The notes under the pieces: model-generated | The model's input: only the letters and a program-made list of their open reading frames with translations | The model's database searches: none | Told to the model about the DNA's origin: nothing | Position numbers and translations under genes: made by a program | Shown here: in pieces, positions 42,865-51,615 of the stretch | Layout of the letters: every line of letters begins with the position of its first letter | Numbering within the stretch: the first letter of the stretch is position 1 | Origin: Terriglobia bacterium | GTDB taxonomy: Bacteria > Acidobacteriota > Terriglobia > Bryobacterales > Bryobacteraceae | DNA: 64,000 bases | Direction: 5' to 3' | NCBI GenBank assembly: GCA_020073145.1 | Contig: JAIQFS010000003.1 | Coordinates: 1 to 64,000, forward strand

Positions 42865-43677
42865 TCAGAACGTCAGTGGTTTTATCTTCGGAGCAAGCCC
42901 AGGAAACTCGCGTTCGATTCTGTCCTCAAAGCCAGGGGCCACATAGACGCACACAACGTCGTCATGCTCGAATTCTACGAAGTCCCTGACGCGCCACTCG
43001 CGCTCCATGTAGAAGTTGTCGTGATCCTCTTCCGGAAGAGACTCGTCGAAGAACTTTGTAAAGGCGAAGACATGGCCAATCAGGTCGAAGAGGACTCGGT
43101 GTTGGACATCTCGCACAGGGTCGTCGTGGACATCGGCGGGCGTGTCGGCAGGCCATGAAGGAGGGAGAACCTTCATCAAATCCGCCACGAGGCGGTCGAA
43201 AAATTCGCAGCGACACACAGGAACCTCTGGTGCGTTCAGAGCCGCGAAGTGTCTCTGTAGTGCTGATCGGGCGTCAGCCTCAAGATCTTCTTCCGTCAGC
43301 GGGGGAACCGGTGGCCTCTCATGGCGTGCCACGGACCCTTTGGCCACGTAGAAGACCGGGTTCGCGCCTTTGGTTACCAGATAGTCCTTCTTGAATGCCA
43401 GGCCAAAGCGCCCGTAGACGCTGGTATGCCGGTGGAGGGCCCCTTCCGGGATGTCGCAGAAACACACCGGCCTAAAGCCGGTAATGAACTGGTTATTGCA
43501 AAGGCTTCCGCTGCTCACGAGCATCGACCCTGGGCCAATGAACACGTTCCCTCGGCGATCCCACTGCCCAAGCTTGCGCTCACCAAGGATTTTGGTCAAA
43601 ACGTCGCAATTCCGTGAATCGTCTGTGGAGTGTTGCACCCCAACGAAATGAGTGAGCCATGGCGAAATGTACTGCAC
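42865..43677 (-). CDS. AbiGi-family (putative abortive-infection antitoxin) protein
   Basis: A 270-residue protein that resembles the AbiGi family described with the lactococcal AbiG abortive-infection system. The pattern is LTHFVG near the start, a long spacer, then F-PVCFCDIPEGALHRHTSVYGRFGLAFKKDYLVTKGANPVFYV in the middle (key residues Cys, Asp, His, Tyr, Phe). An acidic helical region and MEREWRVRDF follow. GTG start. In lactococci AbiGi accompanies AbiGii; no AbiGii homologue is adjacent, so it is an orphan, or its partner is unrecognised. There is no export signal. The G+C content of this gene and its surroundings appears somewhat lower than neighbours, which fits transfer. Confidence 0.7.
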   Translation of the reverse strand: MQYISPWLTHFVGVQHSTDDSRNCDVLTKILGERKLGQWDRRGNVFIGPGSMLVSSGSLCNNQFITGFRPVCFCDIPEGALHRHTSVYGRFGLAFKKDYLVTKGANPVFYVAKGSVARHERPPVPPLTEEDLEADARSALQRHFAALNAPEVPVCRCEFFDRLVADLMKVLPPSWPADTPADVHDDPVRDVQHRVLFDLIGHVFAFTKFFDESLPEEDHDNFYMEREWRVRDFVEFEHDDVVCVYVAPGFEDRIEREFPGLAPKIKPLTF

Positions 43678-43836
43678 TGATGAGTAGCCTACACCATTCG
43701 CAGGGTTGGGGATTACTCGACACCTTCAGCGTCCAACTGACGAAAGCCCTGATGGAATTGCGAGGGGTTATTCGTACTACTTGACGCGTAGTCGCCATGC
43801 CGGACTTGTGCAGTATCATCGGCACAGGAGCCGATC

Positions 43837-44205
43837 ATGGTCCATCTCGGTAACCACCTGAAAATGAATTTGCCGCACCACCTCCGGGCGCGCGCTCATG
43901 AGTTCTATGCGGGGCTGCTGCAGTGCAAAGTCCTGGAGAGTCCGCGCCCGGACCTAGACCTCTACGAATTCGCGGAGGGCGTCGTGCTCGGCTTGTTCTT
44001 CGTGGACGCCGCCGACGCTCCCACGGAGGAGGACTATCTGAAATCCACATGGCTCGAGATCAAAGTGGAGGACCCGGAGCATTGGAAGACGCTCCTGCTC
44101 GCTTTTGGTGTGCGCCCTGTGGAATTTCCGGACCCCACGCGCTTCTTTTTCCAGGCTCCGGGCGGCCAGGTCTTCCGGCTGGCGGCGATGGATGGCGGCC
44201 TGTAA
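43837..44205 (+). CDS. VOC-family (glyoxalase-like) protein
   Basis: A 122-residue single-module vicinal-oxygen-chelate protein (RARAHEFYAGLLQC, VLGLFFVDA, STWLEIKVEDPEHW, FFFQAPGGQVFRLAAM). These dimers bind a metal or antibiotic/dicarbonyl-like ligand; key metal ligands are not conserved clearly enough to name an enzyme. AGGAG at 43826-43830 sets the ATG. Confidence 0.82.
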   Translation: MVHLGNHLKMNLPHHLRARAHEFYAGLLQCKVLESPRPDLDLYEFAEGVVLGLFFVDAADAPTEEDYLKSTWLEIKVEDPEHWKTLLLAFGVRPVEFPDPTRFFFQAPGGQVFRLAAMDGGL

Positions 44206-44307
44206 CAGGAATGCGGGCGTCCTCGGCTCAAGTCCGCTCCGGACCGAGTGCGCGAAATGAATTACGGAGGCATCGAGCTGGTCCACCGGCCCGATGCGAC
44301 CAACGGT

Positions 44308-45162
44308 TCAGATCCGCGCGCTGAGCAGGTGGCCGAGGTTGGTCTTCACTCGCAGCCCGTCGGCACGGCGGGAAAAGTAGCGCGCGTTGATCTCGTCCGG
44401 GCCCAGGTCTTCGATCTGCCTGAAGCCCGCGCGCCGGAGCCGCTCGGCCAGTTGCTGCGGCTCGAAGAATAACTGGAAGGGCTCGCCGACGGCGGCGACC
44501 CGGGCGGACAAGGCGTCCAGCGCGAGCCGTTCGGCGAACTTCAGTGACGATCGCGCCACGCTGTAGTCGAAAACCACCCCGCTACCTGCGGGCAAAGCCG
44601 CGAGAAAGGCCAGAGTGTCGCCGAAAGCACGGTCGGTAAGGTACGGGACGACGCCCAGCCAGGAAAAGAAGGCCGGCTCATCGCGATGGAAGCCGGCGGT
44701 CTCCAGACCGTACGCGAGGGACTGCCGTTCGAAGTCCACGGCTGCGAACACGACCTCCGGCGGAATCGTGATGCCTGCTGTTCGCAGTTGGTCTCGCTTC
44801 CATTCCTGGGTGGCGGGGTGATCGATTTCAAGCACGCGCAGGCCGGCCGCGCGGTGCGGGTTCCGGTAGGCGAAGGTGTCGAGGCCGGCGCCCAGGATGC
44901 CGTACTGCCGGACGCCGTCCTGGACCGCCCGGGCTAATTCGTCTTCCGCATAGCGGCTCCGGACCGCCATAAACGCGCGCAGCGGCCGCGCCGCCAACTG
45001 CCCCCTGAGCGAAGTCCCCGAGGCGAGCTGAGACGCCGCTTCGGCTCCGATGATCGCCACCGCAAGAGGGTCGTCAAAGACGCGGGGAGTGTCCAACACC
45101 TGGTGGGCCGCGCGCCGGACCGCGACGCGAAAGGCAGTTCGGCTGGCCTGAGCTTCGTGCAT
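44308..45162 (-). CDS. Class I methyltransferase, leucine-carboxyl/Tcmp type
   Basis: A 284-residue SAM-dependent methyltransferase of the Ppm1/LCMT (TIGR00027) group, common in mycobacteria and Acidobacteria. Visible: ARPLRAFMAVRSRYAEDEL, the SAM motif ILGAGLDTFAYR, RVLEIDHPATQEWK and AAVDFE, then FFSWLGVVPYLTDRAF. Soluble; the substrate is probably a carboxyl or phenolic acid. It begins 13 bases after the SDR stop, in an operon with the SDR and PH-domain genes. Confidence 0.9.
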   Translation of the reverse strand: MHEAQASRTAFRVAVRRAAHQVLDTPRVFDDPLAVAIIGAEAASQLASGTSLRGQLAARPLRAFMAVRSRYAEDELARAVQDGVRQYGILGAGLDTFAYRNPHRAAGLRVLEIDHPATQEWKRDQLRTAGITIPPEVVFAAVDFERQSLAYGLETAGFHRDEPAFFSWLGVVPYLTDRAFGDTLAFLAALPAGSGVVFDYSVARSSLKFAERLALDALSARVAAVGEPFQLFFEPQQLAERLRRAGFRQIEDLGPDEINARYFSRRADGLRVKTNLGHLLSARI

Positions 45163-45175
45163 GCAGCGGTAAGCG

Positions 45176-45931
45176 CTAGCGCGCGGTCCAGCCGCCGTCG
45201 ATCAGGATGTCGGTGCCGGTGATGTAGCCCGCCGCTTCGGAGCACAGGTAGACCGCGAGCTGGCCGATCTCTTCGGGATTGCCGGGACGGTTGAGCGGGA
45301 TGTTGGCCAAGAATTGGGCCAGCAACCCGGGATCCTCCGTGATGGGCCGGGCCAACTCGGTAGCGAACAAGCCGGGGCTGATGGTGTTGACGGTGATGCG
45401 GTCGGGGGCCAGCTCCTGGGCGAGCGAGCGAGTGAAGCCGAGCAAGGCGGACTTGCTGGCGGAATAGGCGGTGCGGCCAGGCAGAGAAACCGAAGCCATG
45501 ACCGAAGCGATGTTCAGGATCCGGCCATAGCCGTTCCCTTTCATGAAGGGGACGAACGAGCGGCTCATCAGAAAGGCGGACGTGAGGTTGGTTTCGAGCA
45601 CAGCGCGCCACTCGTCCGGGGTCAGCTCGGTGACTGGGCGGCGCATCGCGAGACCGGCGTTGTTGATCAGAATCATCACAGAGCCGAAGCGGGCGATGAT
45701 GTCCGCCGCGATCCGCCGAACTTGAACTTCGCTGGAGACATCGGCGGGAAAGGGGGCGGCCTCCCCGCCGGCGTCCGTGATCTCCGCCGCCACTCGGGCC
45801 AGATCCTCCGCACTGCGCGAGACGAGAGCCACGCGCGCGCCTTCCGAGGCCAACGCGACGGCCATGGCTTTGCCCAAGCCGCGGCTGGCGCCGGTGACGA
45901 CAGCCACTTTTCCCCGGAGGTTCGGATTCAT
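45176..45931 (-). CDS. SDR-family oxidoreductase (3-oxoacyl reductase-like)
   Basis: A 251-residue classical SDR. Cofactor motif VTGASRGLGKAMA (Gly14-x3-Gly-x-Gly region), NNAG, catalytic Ser-Tyr-Lys in IASVMAS and YSASK, and SPG after it; the Arg after strand 2 (VSRS) favours NADP. It resembles FabG-like ketoacyl or gluconate 5-dehydrogenases. The substrate is unknown. The ATG overlaps the stop of the upstream PH-domain gene by 4 bases. Confidence 0.92.
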   Translation of the reverse strand: MNPNLRGKVAVVTGASRGLGKAMAVALASEGARVALVSRSAEDLARVAAEITDAGGEAAPFPADVSSEVQVRRIAADIIARFGSVMILINNAGLAMRRPVTELTPDEWRAVLETNLTSAFLMSRSFVPFMKGNGYGRILNIASVMASVSLPGRTAYSASKSALLGFTRSLAQELAPDRITVNTISPGLFATELARPITEDPGLLAQFLANIPLNRPGNPEEIGQLAVYLCSEAAGYITGTDILIDGGWTAR

Positions 45932-46380
45932 CCCGCGGTCGCCGCCCCGCTCTGGCCGCGGTTCATGAGTTCGTCCGCCACCGCCTGGGGCTTGTCCACG
46001 TTGGGAATGGTGAGCCGGCTGGTCTCCCCGGAGGTCTCAATCGAGATGTTGCCTACGTTGATCATCCGCTGCAAGAGTCCCTGATCGACGCGCACGTCCT
46101 GAACCTTGGTGAGTTGGATGTTCCGCGTGGTCTTGGAGGTGGCGCCCATTTCGTAGCGAAGCCGGTCGCCGGTGACGATGACTTTGATGAAACGCCGCCG
46201 CATCCAGCGCGAGGCGGGCCAGAGCAAGATCACCAGGAAGACCAGGGGCAGCCACTGGGGCGATTGGTCGCTGCGCCACGCAGAAAAGTATTCGTACTCC
46301 AGCGCGGCGATCACGAGCAAAGCCAGAATCGCGCCCGCCTTCAGAAACTTCGCAGTCGGCCGAATCGTCATCTCGGACAC
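45928..46380 (-). CDS. Bacterial PH-domain membrane protein
   Basis: About 150 residues: two hydrophobic segments (ALLVIAALEYEYF and PLVFLVILLWPASRWM) and then a bacterial PH (bPH_2/DUF304) domain (IKVIVTGDRLRYEMGATSKTTRNIQLTKVQDVRVDQGLLQRM). Likely anchored in the inner membrane with the PH module facing the cytoplasm. GGAGGTGAT, a near-perfect anti-SD match, lies about five bases before GTG 46380, which decides the start; ATG 46371 is an alternative. Role unknown. Overlaps the following SDR gene by 4 bases. Confidence 0.8.
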   Translation of the reverse strand: MSEMTIRPTAKFLKAGAILALLVIAALEYEYFSAWRSDQSPQWLPLVFLVILLWPASRWMRRRFIKVIVTGDRLRYEMGATSKTTRNIQLTKVQDVRVDQGLLQRMINVGNISIETSGETSRLTIPNVDKPQAVADELMNRGQSGAATAG

Positions 46381-46427
46381 GGGAATCACCTCCGCCCCGG
46401 CCATTGTAGCGCGGGCGAGGCAGCCGG

Positions 46428-46646
46428 CTACTCTACGGTAACGTGCGTGCCCTTCTGGTGTTCGCTCGACAAGTGCGCAATGCGGGCGTCAATGAGGCTG
46501 CGGATGCCCTTCAGGAACTCCACGCGCGAGTTGCGGAAGTGGTCCCGCGTCCCTTCGGGACACAGGTTTTCGAGGAAGGGCACAGCCACGGCGCAGAAGA
46601 AGCAGCCGTGTGCGGAGTGTTCGGCAGCGGCAGTTTTTTCGTCCAT
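46428..46646 (-). CDS. Small conserved-looking protein beside ArsA
   Basis: A 72-residue soluble protein of unknown function: FFCAVAVPFLENLCPEGTR, then HFRNSRVEFLKGIRSLIDARI. The pattern of two Cys (in FFC and LCP) and an amphipathic helix looks selected. It starts one base after the ArsA stop with AAGGAGA upstream, so it is translated from the same mRNA. It could be a client or partner of the ATPase, an inference from spacing only. Confidence 0.7.
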   Translation of the reverse strand: MDEKTAAAEHSAHGCFFCAVAVPFLENLCPEGTRDHFRNSRVEFLKGIRSLIDARIAHLSSEHQKGTHVTVE

Positions 46647-46647
46647 A

Positions 46648-47835
46648 TCAGGTCTCCTTCATTTCCACGGTCAATACCTTATTCTCCAGCCGGGCGCGTG
46701 TTGGCGAAAGGGCAGCCATGGAAGTGGGCAATCCGATGTGGCGGCGCAGGGTCCCCACTTCCACCACCAACTCGTCGCCCTTCTTGAACAAGCCCACTTC
46801 GCCCTTCACCGCGAACGGCAGCAGCACCCGAACCTCGTAGTAGCCATCGCACTTAATGAAGCGGAACGGCGCTTCGGTGCGGGTGACAGCGGCGGGATCT
46901 TCTTTCTCCTCGTAGAGCACGCCGGCGAGTTCTTCCAGCCGCTCACGCCCCAGCACCTCATGGTTGAACAAGGCCACGCGCTTCACCGCCACCGGGGCGA
47001 AGTAGGAATCGATCTCCTCCAGGATGCGGGCCTGCGACTGCCGCCACTCCTGGAAGAACGCGTCGTTGATCTGCGCGGGGAGCACCCGATTGACGATGAT
47101 GCCATCCACCGTAAGCCCATGCAGCGAGAAGTAGACATAAGCGCGCTGCGTTTCGCGTAGGACCATACGCTCGGGATTGGTCACCAGCCGCACGCTGGTC
47201 ATCTTGGGGTCTTCCAACACTTCGCCAATCCCGTCGAGCTTGCCAAACAGCTCCTGCACGTTGCCGAAGTAGCTGTCGGGCGGTAACTCGATGGGCGACA
47301 CCCGGTTGGCAATCGGCCGCACCGCTTTCAGCAGGCCACGCTGATAGGGGAAGATGTGCCGCATGTACCATTCGAGCGTGGTCGGCATGCTGACAAACCG
47401 CATGGATTCCGCGGTAGGCGCGCAATCGAGCACAATCACGTCGTAGCGCTGCTCGCGCCGGAACTGGTTGACGTACATCATGGCGCTCAGTTCTTCCATG
47501 CCAGGCAGGATGGCCAGTTCTTCGGCCTCCACGTCGCTGATGCCGGTGGTGCGCAGCACCGAAATCACGTAGGAAGAGATCTCGCGCCAGTGGCGTTTGA
47601 TTTCCTTCTGGATGTTGACTTCGTGGATGGCGAGACGCTCGGTGATGGGGTACGGATCGCCAGTCTTGCCGTGGAACAGGTCGGTGCCGAGATCGAAGGC
47701 GTCGGCCAGGCTGTGCGCCGGATCGACACTCATCACCAGGGTCCGATAGCCCAGCCGGGAAAGCTGGAGCCCGGTGGCAGCCGCCAGGCTGGTTTTGCCA
47801 ACACCTCCCTTGCCGCTGAACAGAAGGATGCGCAT
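46648..47835 (-). CDS. ArsA/Get3-family ATPase
   Basis: A 395-residue deviant-Walker-A ATPase. P-loop FSGKGGVGKTS (about 6-16); switch I DPAHSLADAF; switch II/Walker B VIVLDCAPTAES; C-terminal all-beta HSP20-like extension (about 310-395, YYEVRVLLPF...GDELVVEVGTLRRHIGLP), which is the ArsA_HSP20 type found in bacteria and archaea. No arsB, arsC or arsR gene is near, so a Get3-like targeting or chaperone role is as likely as arsenite export. The ATG at 47835 begins the P-loop strand; longer frames add non-conserved residues. Followed by the small gene one base later. Confidence 0.92.
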   Translation of the reverse strand: MRILLFSGKGGVGKTSLAAATGLQLSRLGYRTLVMSVDPAHSLADAFDLGTDLFHGKTGDPYPITERLAIHEVNIQKEIKRHWREISSYVISVLRTTGISDVEAEELAILPGMEELSAMMYVNQFRREQRYDVIVLDCAPTAESMRFVSMPTTLEWYMRHIFPYQRGLLKAVRPIANRVSPIELPPDSYFGNVQELFGKLDGIGEVLEDPKMTSVRLVTNPERMVLRETQRAYVYFSLHGLTVDGIIVNRVLPAQINDAFFQEWRQSQARILEEIDSYFAPVAVKRVALFNHEVLGRERLEELAGVLYEEKEDPAAVTRTEAPFRFIKCDGYYEVRVLLPFAVKGEVGLFKKGDELVVEVGTLRRHIGLPTSMAALSPTRARLENKVLTVEMKET

Positions 47836-48002
47836 ACCCAATTCAATTCTAGCAACCAACGCCAGACGACCCTGCCGCCTCACCCGGCCGGAGGCGCCCC
47901 CGGGCAGCCGGCGCGGATCCAGATTCCAGAATCGGCTCACGATTCGATTTCCTCCCGGCCGGCCGCCATCGCCAGCTAAGATAAGGGGTTGGGGGACGCG
48001 AT

Positions 48003-49217
48003 TTGAAAAAGGGGTTGCTGACGCTGGTGGCCGTAGCGGTCGTGGTCCTGGGGTGGGGAATCCTCCGCAAAACCACTCCTCCGAGCATCGGTTTCACGCG
48101 CGTGCGCCGCGCCACCCTCACTAGCACACTGCCCACCAACGGCAAAGTGGAGCCGTTCGAATGGCAGGCGATGCGCGCCGAGCGCGCCGGCATCCTGGGC
48201 CGCGTAGCGGTGCGCGACGGGCAGACGGTAGCCAAGGGCGAGGTGGTGGCGACCATCTCAGACCCCTCCATCCAGGCGGACATTCAGGCCGGCGAAGCGC
48301 GCGTCGCGGAATCGCGCGCGAACCTGGCGGCGTTGGAGAACGGAGGAAAGCCGGCCGAACTGGCTGACATCGATAGCAGCCTGAAGCAAGCCCAGCTGCA
48401 GCTCCAGCAGGAGCAGAAAGACGCCGCAACGCTCGATCGGCTGGCCGCCAAGCAAGCCGCCACCGCGGCCGAGGTGGAAGCCGCCCGCCAGAAAGTCCGG
48501 CAGTCGGAAGCGGAAATCCAGGGCCTGGAGCAGCGCCGGAAGGCGCTGGTTGGCAAAACCGACGTGGCCGCGGCCAAGGCGCGTCTGGAAGATGCCCAGG
48601 CGGCTCTGGATCTAGCCCGGCAGCGCGCCATCCAAGGCGTGGTGCGGGCCCCTATGGCTGGAGTCATCTACGGGCTCGCCGTGCGCACCGGGGCGTATGT
48701 GAATCCCGGTGACCTGCTGGCTGACGTGGGCCAGCTCAACCGCTTGCGCGTCCGGGTCTATGTGGACGAGCCGGAATTGGGAGGCGTGGCCGAAGGCCAG
48801 CCGGTCACGATTACCTGGCAGGCACTGGCTGGCAAAACGTGGAGCGGCAAGGTGGAACGCAAGCCGGCCTCGATCCAGCCGCTGGGAACCCGCCAGGTGG
48901 GGGAGGTCATCTGCTGGATCGACAACCCCGGCCACGACTTGATTCCGGGCACTAATGTGGACGCCGTGATCCGCACCGCCGTGGTCCCTAACGCCTTAAT
49001 TATTCCCAAAGAGACGTTGCGCCGCGATTCCCAGGGCACTTTTGTGCTCCGCCTGGCCGAGGACACGGTGGAACGAAGAGCGGTGACGATTGGGGCCGCC
49101 AGCATCGGCGCCGTCCAGGTCACCCAAGGACTGGCCGAAGGCGATGCCGTGGCCTTGCCCGCGGAGATCGCGCTCAGGCCCGGCGACCGGGTAACGCCCG
49201 TGATGAATGGGACCTAA
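48003..49217 (+). CDS. HlyD/MFP-type efflux adaptor
   Basis: A 404-residue periplasmic adaptor: N-terminal anchor (MKKGLLTLVAVAVVVLGW), a biotinyl-lipoyl half (GRVAVRDGQTVAKGEVVATIS), a long coiled coil about 95-190 (AGEARVAESRANL...EAARQKVRQSEAEIQ), second lipoyl half (VRAPMAGVIYGLAVRTGAYV), then beta-barrel and membrane-proximal domains. It would link an inner-membrane pump (RND or MacB type) to an outer-membrane channel, but no pump gene is adjacent. TTG start at 48003. Divergent from the ArsA gene. Confidence 0.92.
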   Translation: MKKGLLTLVAVAVVVLGWGILRKTTPPSIGFTRVRRATLTSTLPTNGKVEPFEWQAMRAERAGILGRVAVRDGQTVAKGEVVATISDPSIQADIQAGEARVAESRANLAALENGGKPAELADIDSSLKQAQLQLQQEQKDAATLDRLAAKQAATAAEVEAARQKVRQSEAEIQGLEQRRKALVGKTDVAAAKARLEDAQAALDLARQRAIQGVVRAPMAGVIYGLAVRTGAYVNPGDLLADVGQLNRLRVRVYVDEPELGGVAEGQPVTITWQALAGKTWSGKVERKPASIQPLGTRQVGEVICWIDNPGHDLIPGTNVDAVIRTAVVPNALIIPKETLRRDSQGTFVLRLAEDTVERRAVTIGAASIGAVQVTQGLAEGDAVALPAEIALRPGDRVTPVMNGT

Positions 49218-49251
49218 GTACGCTATAGTGATAGACTCAAGGCGGAGTCTC

Positions 49252-50715
49252 TTGTCTCGCTTAGTCTTTCCAGCCATCCTGGCGATGGCCCTGGCGGCCC
49301 CCGCTGCCCCTGCGGAACTGGGTCAGTTGGACGCCAGCCCCACTCTTTTCACCGTCATGGCGGCTCTCAACGCGGCCGGCTACAGCGCCGAACTGTCTTC
49401 GCCCAACAACGCCCCCCTGCGCGACGCCATCCGCAACGAACTGGCGAAACGCAACATCCCCTCGCTGCCCGCCATTAAGGAGTTTTTCAGCCGGCACCGC
49501 CAGAAAAACGACGTTCTGGAGTTGAGCCAGTACGTCTCGTTCGCGCTGACCGTCAGTGGTCCTCCGGGGTTCACGTTCAAACAGCGCGACGTGGATATCC
49601 CGCCGGACGTCGTTGCCATGAAAGAGCTGGCCCCGCTGCTGGCAGCATTCTATAAGGAAGCCGGCATCGAAGACTTGTGGAAACAATCCCAGCCGGCCAT
49701 CGAGCAATACCTCGAACTCTATCACCTGCCGGTTTCGCAGGCCGTGCTGCAGGTCAACGGGTACCTCCGCCAGCAGACCACGGGGTTCAAAGGACGGCGT
49801 TTTCAGATCTTCGTCGAGTTGCTGGGGGAGCCGAACCAGATCCAGACCCGGAGCTACGGCGACGACTATACCATCGTGGTCACGCCTTCGCCGGAGCCGC
49901 GAGTTTTTGACGTGCGGCACGCGTACCTGCACTACCTGCTCGACCCCCTGTCCACGCGCTATCAGGAGATTCTCGACCGCAAGAAGGGCCTGAGTGACCA
50001 TGCGCAGCGGGCGCCGGCCCTGGACGATTCCTTCAAGCAGGACTTCCTGCTGTTGACCACCGAATCGCTCATCAAGGCCGTCGAAGCGCGGCTGGATCAT
50101 CGGCCCGAGGGGGTCCAGGAAGCGCTGCGCCAGGGCTACGTTCTGGCGCCTTATTTCGCCGAGCAACTGCCGGTTTACGAAAAGCAGGAACAGGCGATGC
50201 TGTTCTACTATCCAACGCTGGTGAGCGCGATCGACCTGGTCACCGAAGATGCCCGCCTTTCCAAGGTGCAGTTCGACAAGGACGCTCCCGTGCGCGCGGT
50301 CAAGGTCGCGCCACCGCCGCCTCCGCCCGCGCTGACCGGGGCCGCCAAGACCCTGGAAGACGCCGAGCAATTCTACTCGGCCCGCGACCTGGAAAATGCC
50401 AAGCAGGCGTACCTGGACGTCCTGCAGCAGGCCGGCAATCCAGCACTGCACGCCGCCGCGTATTATGGCCTCGCACGCATTGCGGCGCTGCAGAAAGAAC
50501 CCGACGTCGCCGAGCGTCTGTTTCATAAGACGCTGGAATCGCAGCCCGACGCCCAAGTGAATGCCTGGAGCCTGGTCTATTTGGGACGGTTGTCGATGGC
50601 CGCGGGCGACCGCGCGCAGGCAGCCCAGTATTTTGAGAGCGCTTTGAAGGTGGAAGGGGCGTCCCCCGCGGCGCAGCAGGCTGCCACCCAGGGCGTGGAA
50701 AGCTCGAAACCGTAG
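49252..50715 (+). CDS. Secreted TPR-containing protein of unknown function
   Basis: About 487 residues: signal peptide (SRLVFPAILAMALAAPAAPAE), a large N-terminal region with no recognised family (residues ~25-330, including a metallopeptidase-like but unproven helical stretch), a Pro-rich linker (VAPPPPPPAL), then about three TPR units to the end. TTG 49252 has GGAG seven bases upstream and begins the signal peptide; an ATG at 49207 overlaps the HlyD 3' end by 11 bases and would add 15 residues. Probably periplasmic and co-transcribed with the adaptor and the next TPR gene. Confidence 0.8.
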   Translation: MSRLVFPAILAMALAAPAAPAELGQLDASPTLFTVMAALNAAGYSAELSSPNNAPLRDAIRNELAKRNIPSLPAIKEFFSRHRQKNDVLELSQYVSFALTVSGPPGFTFKQRDVDIPPDVVAMKELAPLLAAFYKEAGIEDLWKQSQPAIEQYLELYHLPVSQAVLQVNGYLRQQTTGFKGRRFQIFVELLGEPNQIQTRSYGDDYTIVVTPSPEPRVFDVRHAYLHYLLDPLSTRYQEILDRKKGLSDHAQRAPALDDSFKQDFLLLTTESLIKAVEARLDHRPEGVQEALRQGYVLAPYFAEQLPVYEKQEQAMLFYYPTLVSAIDLVTEDARLSKVQFDKDAPVRAVKVAPPPPPPALTGAAKTLEDAEQFYSARDLENAKQAYLDVLQQAGNPALHAAAYYGLARIAALQKEPDVAERLFHKTLESQPDAQVNAWSLVYLGRLSMAAGDRAQAAQYFESALKVEGASPAAQQAATQGVESSKP

Positions 50716-50735
50716 CACCGAAAAGGAGTTTGGAA

Positions 50736-51605
50736 ATGAAGCGAACGATGATCGCCGGGATGTTGGCGCTGGCCGCCGGCGTCACTGGCCTGATGGCACA
50801 AAAGGGAAAAGACAAAGGCTCGGACGCGCCGGCCGCCACGGCCGCGCCGGCCGCCACGGGACCGAAAGTGAAGTCCGCTGAGGAGGGCAAGGCGGTCACG
50901 GCCCTAGTCCAGGCGCAGGGCAACCCCGATAAGGTGATTGCCGCCGCGGAGGACCTGCTCACCAAGTACGCGGACACCGAGTTCAAGGACACGGCCCTCT
51001 ATATGGAAGCAGTCTCGTATCAGCAAAAGGGCGACCGGGAGAAAATGCAGCTTTACGCCGAGCGGACGGTGGCAGCCAACCCCAAGCAATTCCAGGCGTC
51101 CCTCATGCTGGCTGAGGCCACCGTGCAGCAAACCCGCGAGCATGACCTGGATCGGGACGAAAAGCTGGCGAAGGCCGACAAATACGCCAATGACGCTATT
51201 TCGGCCATCAATGAGGCGGCGAAGCCCGCTCCGCAAATCACCGATCAGCAGTGGACAGAAGCCAAGAAGGACCTCATCGCCGAGGCCCATGACGCGTTGG
51301 GAATGAGCGCGTTGCTGCGGAAGAACTACGACGGTGCCATTAGCGAGCTGAAGCTGGCGGTCGAGGGTGCAGCACACCCCGAACCGGCGTTCCAGGTGAG
51401 GCTGGCATCTGCTTACCAGAGCGCCGGCAAGTACGACGAATCCATCGCCACGGCCGAAAAAGTCATGAACGACCCGCTAGCAGCGCAACAGATCAAACAG
51501 ATCGCGCAGGCCATCCGCGCCGGTTCCGTGGTCGCCAAAAACAAAGCATCCGGCCAGGGCGCAACTCCCAACGCTCCGTCGCAAGTCGAGATCAAAAAGC
51601 CCTGA
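50736..51605 (+). CDS. Secreted TPR-repeat protein
   Basis: A 289-residue exported protein: signal peptide MKRTMIAGMLALAAGVTGLMAQ, an Ala/Pro/Thr-rich linker with an internal repeat (APAATAAPAATG), and about four TPR-like helical hairpins (residues ~60-270, for example LYMEAVSYQQKGDREKM and ALLRKNYDGAISELK). AAAAGGAG seven bases before ATG 50736 sets the start. Probably a protein-interaction scaffold in the periplasm, in one unit with the preceding TPR gene and RNase III (10 bases downstream). Confidence 0.82.
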   Translation: MKRTMIAGMLALAAGVTGLMAQKGKDKGSDAPAATAAPAATGPKVKSAEEGKAVTALVQAQGNPDKVIAAAEDLLTKYADTEFKDTALYMEAVSYQQKGDREKMQLYAERTVAANPKQFQASLMLAEATVQQTREHDLDRDEKLAKADKYANDAISAINEAAKPAPQITDQQWTEAKKDLIAEAHDALGMSALLRKNYDGAISELKLAVEGAAHPEPAFQVRLASAYQSAGKYDESIATAEKVMNDPLAAQQIKQIAQAIRAGSVVAKNKASGQGATPNAPSQVEIKKP

Positions 51606-51615
51606 CGGGCCGCTC

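Noticed and set aside
46648-47835. Arsenite-resistance (ars) operon
   Set aside because: Only the ATPase is present; no arsB, arsC, arsD or arsR is nearby, and Get3-like targeting is as likely.
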